Both the position numbers and the translations under genes were made by a program. Below the pieces are notes generated by a model. The model did no database searches. It was given only the letters and a program-made list of their open reading frames with translations, and had not been told where the DNA came from. From Bactericera cockerelli (taxonomy: Eukaryota; Arthropoda; Insecta; Hemiptera; Triozidae), in the NCBI GenBank assembly GCA_024516035.1, contig CM044959.1, positions 27,678,605-27,742,604 of the forward strand: DNA of 64,000 bases. The letters are read 5' to 3'. Within the stretch, counting starts at the first letter, position 1. Each line of letters begins with the position of its first letter. Of the stretch, positions 47,301 through 59,300 are shown in pieces.

Positions 47301-50300
47301 GGAGGTGGCATGTCCGGGCCTGGCTACAACAAAGATATGATACCGCCGAGGTAAGCAGTGCATGCTGAAACGCTTAGACATGCGGTGATAATAATGAGAT
47401 AATTTATTATATTTTATCGTATGGCTTTATTACACATCTCAAAGTGAGAAGACATATGTAATAAACTTGATCAAGAAATCTGATGGCAGTGATTGTTTGA
47501 TCGCCAAGTTGTCAGTACTTTAGCCGCATGTCAATGCGTTGTCCAGGGCGAACCAGCGTTCTAACATTTCACCCCATAAATAATACCCGAGCACGACTAA
47601 AACGTCCCTTTTATGAAGCACTTGTTCTGGTGCCAGTATTGTGTTGCCAAATTTTGAGGAAAAATTCATGCTTTGGGTGGTTTTACGAACAAACGGATCC
47701 CCCCACGCTACCTGGAATACCAGACTCCCGCATGAACCACTAGACCCCCCATTAATTCTTCTGATATGAAGCATTTTTTTTTTTTTTTTTTTTTTAAAGT
47801 TTTTATGTATTTACAATAACATCTTCAACAAACAATGAGGGTATAGTGGTATACCCACCTTCAAAAGATAAAAAATCCATCAGCACAAGATTTTTTATCT
47901 TGTGAAGGTGGGTATACCCTCATTGTTTGTTGAAGATGTTATTGTGAATTATAAATACATGGAAACTTAAAAAAAAAAAAAAAAATGCTTCATATCAGAA
48001 GTTTTGAAAGTGTGGTTTCAATTTCAGATACAGGCGGAGGAAGAAAGAGGATGAGCTGCCGCCCTCACACCGTGATAGTCATGTCCCGCCAGTCTCTGCC
48101 GCTCTGTCGGTGTCTGCCAGTGCCTCCAGCAATGTGCTGCGGGAGTCGTCCCGGACACGCAACAGCATCGGTGAGTAGATGAACATGTAGGTAAGTAGGT
48201 AAGGGACACTGTGAATCAATAGTTATTTGTTTTCCAAATTGTTAGGTTTCGAATTCGCTCTTTCCCTTTTTTTTACTTTCCTTATCCTATAACAAGGAAA
48301 GTATTGTATTTGTCTAAAATTTGACCTACCCAGTTTTTCACATGTCTGGACGAATCATAGCCTCAGGATACCAAAAAAGTTGTTTTCAGCCATTGGTCCG
48401 TGCGTCTGTCTGTGAACAGGATATCTCAGGAACGGTAAGACTTGAAATTTGGTATGCAAATTAATTTTATACACCAGACGAACCACGAAACCTGGTTTAA
48501 ATCGGCCCCAAAAATTGGCCGCAAGCGCTGCTTCTTTGAATTGGTGAAAGATTTAAATTTAATTTTCATCTTTATTCTGTAAATAATTAGAATAATGAAA
48601 GACCAAAAGGGGAGAGAGGCTGACGATTTTCCTCATTTTACAAAACTGACAATATTGTATGTGACAGGTGGCAGCGGTAGTTTGAGCAGTGCTGGAAATG
48701 GAACTACGGGGGGCGGTACATTCGACTTGGAAGTGGAAGCCTTCCCTCCTCTGCCCGGCTCCAATGCCGCCCCTGCCGAGTCAAGCAGTGCCGCCCCCCC
48801 TGCTGCTAGTGTAGTGGCGCCCCCCGCCGCCCCTGCTAGTAGCACCACTGCTCCCGTCACGCCCGCAGCTCCTGCCACTACACCTGTTGTTCATGCCACG
48901 GCAGGTAAGAGAACTCTTGTCATTCTACTATCTAGGATTTGAATATTGGAATTAATGATTTATTCTCGATTGCAAAATTGCATTGTCTCTTGTAAAGTGG
49001 GGTAGCATTCGTATAATATGCTTTTTTTTTACCTATCCCAATTAAAGGAAAGTGAAACACCAAACTTTTTTGCTCTCTTTAAATAAATTGTTTTCTCATA
49101 AATTAATAACTTTTCAAGTCCAAAGTGAATTTCAAATAATAAATTAGTTCCTTTTCTTCAGTTTAAGATAATCCACTTAACTTTTTTACGTTTTATCTCG
49201 ATGTGAATTGCAAAAATTAAGTACTGTAAGTAGCGTCCTATTATTTACCCAAGATGGCAGCTTCTTTGTAAGACGTTATTTTCTCTTACGTAACGGCGAA
49301 CTTTGAAATATTCTTATCAGATAACCATCATATCATTCAAAGCGCATGAGCTGTGAAGGTTGCTATCAATGTTATCACCTGTGCTCAAAATATAGCGCCT
49401 CTACCAACTTTCCAAGCAATCTTACCAACTTACCGACTAGATGGTATATGAAAGTATTTTAAAAGACCGCTATTGGTATGAATGAAAATGTTTTGAATTA
49501 CATCCCGTAAGCTCAAGGCCAAGTTTACTACTGCATTCTACTCAAGGTCGTGCGAGCACCCAAACTACCTGATCAATTATATTGGTAGATACCTACAGTC
49601 ATACCTATTATCCATTCTTATCTATAACTGAAGGTGCGTAGGTACCTAATATTACGTAAATATGGGTGACGAAGAAAACCAAAACATTTTGCAATCTCTT
49701 CTCAAAGAGATAACTGAGATTAAAAATTTACCAAGGGACTGTCTTTTGGGCGAAAAGAAAATAAATTCGAAACTTGACCAGATACAAAACTCTCTTGTAC
49801 CTTGCACTCAAAGGCTCTTAAAAGCTTGGATCTCGAAAAAAGACGGAGAAATATTATGGTTTTTGGTTTTATAGAAGAATCAAATGAATCTTATGTTGAC
49901 CTGGAAAATAAAGTCCTGGACCTTTTCACTAACACTATGAAAATAACTGATTTCTCCTTGTCTGAATTGGATTTCTTTAGAAGGATTAAGACCGAGAAAA
50001 ATCCGCGACCCCTACTCATTGGATTTATTAGTCAAAGGCGCAAAATCCAAGTCCTCAAGAACCGTGGTAACCTGAAGGGTACGAAAATCTATATTCAGGA
50101 GGACTGCTCACCGGAAACTCGGACACAAGAAAAAGCACTACACCCACAGATGTTGCAGCTACGTAAGGAGGGTAAGTACGCAGTGATACGCTCAGGCAAG
50201 CTATTCTGCCGTGAAAATAACAAAGGAGACCAATTTAGATCCAAGGGAAAAGGTAAGAGAGCTCTCTCTGAATCACCCAATACTCAAACCCCAACCAAGC

Positions 50301-53300
50301 GCTCTGCAGTAGGTGAAGGCATGGATGTAGACTCAGGTAGAAGCGCATACACAACCGATTCTGAGGAGTTCGCCGAAAGTATTGACGATGTAGAAAACGT
50401 GACTGATAATCACAAAATTACTCAACCTGAAAAAAACGTGTAAGGGAGCCACCTCTTCACACAGGAGGCGGCTCAATGAACATAAATAAAGCCTACAATG
50501 TCAATGTAACATGGCTTAATTGTAATGGCCCCCAAAACTTTTACAAAGCGGTGGAAGAATTTTCGTCAGCAGAAACAGATTTTATTTGCATGAACGAAAC
50601 TTGGCTACGGTACTACTCGAAACAAACTCCGGGTTATAAGACAATCCATGAAGAATCAACAAGGATACAGAATAAAGGTCGCTACAGTGGAGGCTTAGTA
50701 TTATTGCATAGAGACTGTTACGAGGTGGAAATTATTAAAAAATGCCAAAACTGGATTTTTATCTGTATCAAAAGTATGAATCTAATTATTGGATCAGTCT
50801 ATATAAAACCAGAAGTTACAAAGAGAACCAACAAAGAAATATTCAACCTATTTGAAAAAGATATTCACGAGTTAAACCAAATTTACTTCAACTATACAAT
50901 TCTTGTGGGCGGTGATTGGAATGGAAGAATAGGAGGAAAAAACCAATGCGACTGGGAAGAATTTGCCGGATGGGACTCGCAGCTTACCTGTACTCGCTCT
51001 AGTCTAGACTCAGTGGAAAACTCGCAAGGTACAACCCTGCTTAAAATAATGGAAGGCGCCGGTTTCTTGGTCCTAAATGGCAGATCTGTTGGTGACCTAA
51101 GAGGTAACTTTTCATGTGTTACGCACAATGGAAAAAGTACACCAGACACAGCATGGGTTAATTTTTCAGGAATGGACAAAATCATCAATTTCGTTATAAG
51201 TGATTCATTTATTCAATCCGACCATTTCCCTATTACCGCTTTGCTGAAAATAACTGCAGTAAACAAACGGACAAAGAAAAAAATAATAATCAACAGTTTA
51301 AGATTAAAAAAATAAAATGGGACAAGGAAACAACGAACATATACATACATGAAATGTTAAAGGAATTTAAATACTTCCCCTTAAGTAATTTGTCGCCAGA
51401 GGAAAAATTCTGTACATTAAAAAATACAATTTTAAAAGTTGCAGAAAAGTTACACTCTGCCTCCACTTCTGCAAATTATTACTCAGCTCGGAATCCTTGG
51501 TTCGACGCGGAGTGTAAGACAAGAAAATACAATATGCGTAAAGCCTATAGAAAATGCAAGAGAAAAAACTTTTCTTTCCATAATGATACAGTAAAGTACT
51601 TGGAAGCTAAAAAAGTATACAAAGAAATTCTAGATACTAAGCGCAAGAACTATATCAAAGATTTAAAAATAAAAATGACGAAAGTAAAAGACTCTACGTC
51701 ATTTTGGAAAGCTGTTGGCTTCTTCAGGAGCTCACATTTTGACCCCGTGAATATTAGTGAAGAACAAGTGTACCTTCATTTCTCTCAACTCTTCTCTTTG
51801 AGTGAAACACCCAGTATTGACATGTTATCTGCCCAGACCCTCCATCACTCTCTTAACCCTGTACTGGATGAACCCATCTCTGCCGCGGAGCTGGATCGCG
51901 TACTTAAGAAATGTTCTAATGGGAAAGCGGCTGGCGGAGACGGGCTCACATACGAGGTCTACAAGAATCTTCCAGAGTGTTGGCGGTCAAAAATTGTGGA
52001 CCTGTTTAACAACGTGTTTGACTCTGGAAGTCTTCCTCCATCCTGGCCGGAGATCACAATGTTCCTTGTATTTAAAAAGGGAGACAGAAACTGTATCTCA
52101 AACTATAGAGGAATATCTCTTATAAATACAATAGTAAAAATATTTACTTATATTATTTACTCTAGACTAGAACATTACTGTGAGACTAATAAAATCCTGC
52201 CGGAAAACCAGGGTGGCTTCCGACGCGGGAGGGGGTGCGTGGATCATATCTACACTCTGAGCTCACTCGTTAACTCGGTATTACAGAGGCCAAAGTCTAA
52301 ACTTTACCTAGGCTTTATAGATTTTAAATTTTGTTTCGACAAAATAAACCACCAAATACTCTTTTCTAAGCTCAATAAGGTAGGCACAAGTGATAAAATC
52401 ATTCACACAATAGCCAATTTATATTTGAAGGCACATTTTAAAGTTAAGATAAATGACTCCTTAACTGACGATATTAACATATCTAACGGTATATTGCAAG
52501 GAGATACGCTATCGCCTCTCCTTTTTGACATTTTTGTTGCAGATTTTGAGTCCCACCTACAGGAAACTGAAGGTATCCAAATTTCTGACCAAAATATACA
52601 AGTCTTGTTTTATGCGGACGACATGGTCTTAATCTCTAAATCAATTGCAGATTTGCAACAAAAACTAAACATTCTCTCGAAATATTGTTTAGAAAATAAG
52701 ATCGAAGTTAATGCTTCCAAATCCAAAATTATGGTCTGTCGAAGAGGTGGGCGACTTGCTAATAATTGTCAATTTTCATATAATAATGAGCCACTTGAAA
52801 TAGTAGGTACATATAAATATCTGGGTATTCTGTTCTCATCATCGGGCCTCTTTCTGCCGGCCGCAGAGGAGGCGGTCCGAAAAGGACTTCTAGCAACTAA
52901 CAGAATGAAACAAATTATTTTAAACTCCAAATCTTTTAATATTGAAACATGGGAAAAATTATTTGACAGTGTAGTGTCCGCGACCACCCTATATGGTTCC
53001 GAAATATGGGGATTTCGCTATCTCGCGGAAATGGAAAAAGTTCAAGTCCGATTTTATAAATCGCTTCTATATCTCGCCTCATACACCCCGAACTATTTAA
53101 TACGCAAAGAACTTACGTCCCTAAACATTAAATCCATGTGGTTAAGAAGAACGTTAAATTGGTGGGTCAAACTTATTACCATGGATGAGAACAGATACCC
53201 AAAGGTCTGCTATGAATATTTCAAAAATGAAACATCTCTGTCAGTAGAAAAATATAATTGGTGTCTGCAACTAAAAGAAATCCTTATTAACGGGCTTTGG

Positions 53301-56300
53301 TAACCTATGGCAGGAGGAAAATATAACCCTAATTAAACAAAATATTGCCAACGTAATTGATTCCTATAACAAGCTCCTATCATATGAAGATGACCAAAGA
53401 ATAGAAAACTCTACCTACAATACTCTTTACAAGGTAATTAGCGAAAATGTTATCCCCCCAGCAGGAAATATCTACTTTCAGCAGGCATTTTCAATAACAG
53501 AAATTCGGTTCCTTGCTCAGCTTCGCCTTGCTTGTGAAGGCAACACACATCTTAACTTAAGGGAGGTTAAATATACTTTTTACCATGGCGAACCTTGTCA
53601 GTTCTGTGATGAAAACCAGCCTGACACAGTGTACCATTATTTTTGCTCCTGTCAATATTTTTCTAACATTAGATTAGCATGTATGGGTAAAAAACTAATA
53701 GAACTAATAGATCTTGTAAATATTTTATCCCACCCTACACCAGAACACTTAGGTAGACTCTGTAGATTTTTTAAGTCCGCAAAAAGAACTTTTTGAATTT
53801 TATGTATTTGCATAAGTATATTTAATTCTACCACTATTCAATTACTTAATATTTATCTATTCCTACTTTAAATACAAATTGATTTACATACAAGAAGAAT
53901 TTTATTGCTCATTCTATTTTTATTTTATTTATTTATTATTATTATTGAACAGATTAGATGATATGGTAAATAACCACTTTTTGTTTAAAATGGAAATATT
54001 TTATGATTTTATTCTGTAAATATTATTATTATTATTTTTTTCATCTTTATTTATTTTCTAGAAGATTGGAATCTAAATTTTTCATTTTGTTATTTTAGAT
54101 AGAGCCACAAATCTCGTCAATATTGAAGAAGTAGGTGTGAGTGACTAACTGTTTGTCTTTTCTAGATCTTTTCCGTTCTTTTTATTATCATTTGTAAATA
54201 ATCAACTCATCCAACAATTAAGTTTCACTATTATTTTTATATTTAAAAAAAAAGAGTTTCATTTTTTTATTTTATAATTTTGTATTTTTAATTATTGTAT
54301 ATTATGCCAACCAAATATTGTAAAATCATATTACAAATAAATAAAATTATTATTAAAGCAAATACACTCATTAATTAAACACTTTTATCTCCGTAATGGC
54401 AGGTAATACATAGGAAGCTGTCTCTATCTCTATTGCAAAGAGCTACAGTTTTAGACAGTTCAATTTTTCTGCAACTTTCACCTGCATGTGTTCCTCTATT
54501 TTTACCCGCCAGTGTATAGGGTGAAATATTGAACGAATACATAGTATAAAGGGACTCGGGGAACAAGACCCTTTGACGTGTGGACCGTGGAGCTTCCCTT
54601 GCGGGATGTACCTGGCACTTAAGCCTCGACCGTCCACACGGCAGACAACGGTACGCTTGTCTAGAATGTTTTTGGGTCCTCAGAAGCCACTCCGCCAGAG
54701 GGGGTATACGACTATAAAGGGACTATTTATAATGCTTTGACATATTATTATTAATTTAAACTTCAATTAACTTACTCTTAATCTTCATGTTTTATAATTC
54801 CCCACAGGTCCCGCTACCTTGCCCCCTACCAGTAGTGATTCCGCCCCTGTCTCGTCAAGTTCTCAATCAACGTCTTCGGATTCTGCCACTGCTGTCCCTA
54901 CAACCACTTCTGCCCCTGCCACTACCAATCATCATCCCCACCACCAGTCAACTCCTTGGGAAAACAGGTCACTTTCCTGAGTCTAGATTACTCTTTCTTT
55001 CAGGCGACTCTCGTCATTCTAGATTACATTTTCTTTTATGTTACTCTCGTCATTCTAGATTACACTTTCTTTCAGGCGACTCTCGTCATTCTAGATTACA
55101 CTTTCTTTTATGTGACTCTCGATTTTCTAGATTACACTTCATCATATGCTCAAAAACAAACAATAAGCTCACAATCTATAATAAAAGTCGTGACAATGGC
55201 TAATTGAGACTTTATTGAGATCTATTTAAACAATTTAAACGGTTAAGCATTCCTAATAGCGGCTATGTGAAGTACAGAATTCAAAAATGCCCTCATTTTT
55301 TTTTATAAGTTATAAAACCGAGAATGGCCCAGAAAAAAATTCCTACCAATAATTTAAAATTCAAATCAAATAATTCTAAAACATTGGAAATATTCCTAGT
55401 GGAATAACCTCTATTTGATTTTGTTTTTCTTCTAGGTTGTCGACGTCCGACGTGGTTCGAGGCGTTTCCAAGAAGTCACTAAGCTCCTCCCCTTCTCTCC
55501 CGTTGGCCACGCCTATCCCCACACAGGACAACACCCCCGTCCCTTCCACTGGAACTCCAGCCTCCCCTCCGCCTCCTCCTCCCCCTACCCATTCCTCCTC
55601 AACTAGTCATAGCACACATAGCACTTCTTACCATCAACATGATAAGTGAGTAACTTAGATGAATATTGTGAGTTCGATAATATCCTATAATATACAGGGT
55701 GGCGCATAAGTAATGACAACATTTGAAAATCCTATAACTTTTTTTCTAAATAATTTTTTCTTGTTATTTTTTCAAAATCTTGAAATAAACTATATGCAAG
55801 GTCATTATGCAAAAGTACACAACCTTACAATGAACCAAAATTGTACAATTTTATTTTGAAAATGGACGTTCAATTACACAAACTCAGTTAGCGTACAAGC
55901 GATATTTCCAAGTTCGAAAGGCCCCGATTTACAGAACAATTATGAAAATAATTGAACGTTTTCAAGAACAAGGTGCAGTCAGAGACCTTCCGAGACCAGG
56001 AAGACAACGTTCAGTCGTCACTGAAGCAAATCGACAGCGTTTTTCTGACAATATTGAAAGCAGCCCAGGCACTTCAACACGACGGCGCTCAACCCAATTG
56101 GGAATGTCTCGCAGATCATAATTTCTTGAGGCGAGCTGTTGAAAATCACCCCTAGATATGGTTTCAGCAAGATGGAGCCACACCACACACAGCAGGCACA
56201 ACAATGGCACTTCTACGGGAAATTTTTGAAAATCGCATAATCTCCCGAAATAGCGACTTCCCATGCTCACCTGAATTATCCGCCCCAGACTTCTTCCTGT

Positions 56301-59300
56301 GGCCATATCTGAAGGAAAGGGTGTACGTGAACAAACCTCGGACCATACAACAACTAAAGAACAACATTACACAATAAATTGAAGCGTTTGGAGCAAACGT
56401 TCTCCGATCAGTAATGGAAAATGCCCTGGAAAGAGCCCGACTTTGCGAAGCTGGAAATGGCCAACACTTACGTGACGTAATATTCCATGTGTAGTATGGA
56501 ACAAATTCGCCAAGCCTGTAGAATAGACCAATAAAACTTTCTTTACGATAGAACAAATAATAAAAAAAAATATCACAAAAAAACTTGTTGTCATTACTTA
56601 TGCGCCACCCTGTATGTAGTATCTACATAGGTAATATAGCATCTATGTATTTCCTCTGTTTTCAATGTAAAAAATAGTGAAAAGTCAACTTCTTTTCTGT
56701 TTGCAAGCTCAACTTTCATGTACATACAATAAAATCTTTGTATTTAGAATTTTAGACCTTAGTTTTAAATCAGTTCATTTGAAAAATGCTATTGTAGAAT
56801 AACATTCAGCAGTCACCGTGGCCGAGTGGGTAAAAATGAGATACTTTGTATGGATAGTGACCATTGATTTGTATTATTTTACACTTAATTAATAAGGACA
56901 TATACAGGGTGAGCATAAAGTCTCACCCCACCCCCCGTATCTCGAGAATGGCTAAAAATACAAGAAAACGCAAAAACCCGTATTCCTTAATTTTTAGGGG
57001 GATTAATTTTCAGCCAAAAAAAATTTGCCTACACGGCCCCAGTCAGGCTGGTTATGGACCAACTTTAAAATCTTAAATAGAATGGTATGTCTTGTGGCAT
57101 GTTATTTTAGAGGTCTCATAGAGAGAAGTTCATTACAACAAATTTCAGTGAGCTACAACTTACCGTTCTCGAGATACAGGGTCGGACGCCCTGCGTAATA
57201 TCCATATATTTTGACCTATAACTCGTTAACCGTAAATTATAGAAAAATGAAATTTGTTGATAATAACTCCTTATGACAAGCACTTTCGAAAAAAATATAA
57301 CTCGACATACTCAGTGCCGGATTACCCATATGGCGGATTTGGCAGATGCCAAGGGCCCCGCGCTTTAGGGGGCCCCGCGCTTGAGCAGCTTACACTAGAT
57401 ATTATGAGTTGTTTTAAAAGCTTATATTAGGTATTATGGATTTTTTAAAAGCTTACACTAGGTACTTTTGAATAATGAGTAAGAAGAAGAAGAAGAAGAA
57501 ATAAAAGTAAAAAAAACACACTGACAACAAAGTACATAAATTGAAAGAAAAGCGCGGGGCTCCCTATTATTATCTATTCCTTGATTAAATAATGATCAAC
57601 CACATAGAAATTAGCGGATTACCTACCAATATGTCAGATTTGTTAGAGGCCAAGTTCCCCGCGATTTTGGGGGCCCCGCCTTTCGGGCAGCTTACATAAA
57701 TTATAAGTGTTTGAATGACCTTTAACTCGGTTTTTCTGGATTTTAATATTAAATAAAATCACAGCCAGTTGAGCAAAATGTTAAAAGAAAAACCACGGGA
57801 CCCCCTTAAAATGGACCACATTTATGAAAATAGGTAGATCTTTAGATACCTACCTATTACCTGCGGCTCTTTATATAATATAATATAATTACTCGTACTT
57901 TAAAAGAATAATATTGACAAAGGACGTGATTATCGCCTTAGGTAATCTCTGCCATCAAACTTTTGATCGGCTTTATCGACATCTTAACCAATGATCTTCA
58001 TTATAGCCGCCTGCGGCGCTTTTAATGAATTTTTCAAGATATCTTTTTCTATCTATTTCCCGAGTACTTTACCCCATAACTTTGCAAAAATTTCGCCTGC
58101 GGCACCGTCAAATTTACTTATCTTGATGGTTTGGATTGTTTTTCAAGACATGCAATTCTAGTACCATTAAAAGAAAAAAAAATCTTTGGGCATTAAGTGC
58201 CTTTTGATTGTTTGGAATTAATTTGGAAAGTTACCTTTAAAAAAATTAGCATTCAATACTAGCGATAAAATCTTCATAGTATAATCGATGATCTACTTTC
58301 TACACATCTTACCTAATGACATCTCTCTACACATATTCTTTTCATAATACATATTTAGATATTTCTACTATTATTCGGAAAAAATGTTGCCTTTGGTGTT
58401 ATAAACGTCGATACTATTATGGATTGGTGCTCCAGACACTTTGCTTCGATTTCAAGGTTCTAAAAGTAGTATGTATGTATTGTTTTATTTGTGGTGAAGC
58501 ACAAGTAAGGCCTCTTCACAATTTTTGTGGGTAGCGTTACTAAGAACCTCCTTTACATTTCGAATTATTCTATGACATTAATTTCTTTTTACTCTGGTAA
58601 TGCCGCCACTGGTCGTTACTCATACAAGTAACTACTCATTTTTCCTCACGAGGTATGAGTGGACCCCGAACATCCAAGTACAGAGCAGAAAAATTCCTGC
58701 CCCGCTGGGGATCGAACCCTGTATTTTAGTATAAACTCAGTACAATTTTGGGGCCCCGCGCCTTGAAATTGCCAAGGGCCCCGCGCAGCCTTAATCCGGC
58801 ACTGGACATACTCTGTTGATATTAGTTTCTGGTCGGTTTCGTCAGCCACCCGGACGAAAAGTCCGAAAAAATTTAACGAAAAAACAAATCCAGTTTTAAC
58901 TTGTTCGAAAGTTCTTGCGATAAGGAGTTATTATCAACAAATTTCATTTTTCTGGAATTTACGGTCAACGAGTTATAGGTCAAAATATATGGATATTACG
59001 CAGGACGTCCGACCCTGTATCTCGAGAACGGTAAGTTGTAGCTCACTGAAATTTGTTGTAATGAACTTCTCTTTATGAGACCTTTAAAACAATATACCAC
59101 AAGACATACCATTCTATTTAAGATTATAAAATTGGTCCATGCCCAGTTGCCCAGCCTGACTGGGACCGTGTAGGCAAATTTTTTTTGGCTGGAAATTAAT
59201 CCCCCTAAAAATTAAGGAATACGGGTTTTTGCGTTTTCTTGTATTTTCAGCCATTCCCGAGATACGGGGGGTGGGGTGAGACTTTATGCTCACCCTGTAT

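Larger units (their letters stand above)
49620..54355 (+). mobile_element. Non-LTR retrotransposon (LINE), nearly full length
   Basis: Inserted in the LARP4 intron in the sense direction. ORF1 and ORF2 are readable with three frameshifts and no large deletion. The 3' region is AT-rich and ends near AAATAAATAAAATTATTATT at about 54350, as in LINEs with short simple tails. Neither end is exact, and I could not identify target-site duplications. Family assignment is uncertain; ORF1 is L1-like in type while the ORF2 C-terminus has a zinc-knuckle, as in several I/Jockey-type groups. Confidence 0.85.
56905..59297. mobile_element. Foldback element (~0.9 kb) split by a nested hAT-type element
   Basis: Ends CAGGGTGAGCATAAAGTCTC and its inverse, flanked by TA. 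Arms of about 400 bases on both sides contain the same blocks: CCCCCGTATCTCGAGAATGG, TAAAAATTAAGGAATACGGG and TACCGTTCTCGAGATACAGG. Without the nested element the length is about 892 bases, close to the 886 bases of the foldback at 11267-12152. No coding sequence of its own. Confidence 0.88.

Noticed and set aside
54787..55207. 138- and 83-residue open frames spanning the 36-bp repeat
   Set aside because: Open only because the period is a multiple of three; the true LARP4 exon leaves at 54967 and its frame stops at once in the repeat.
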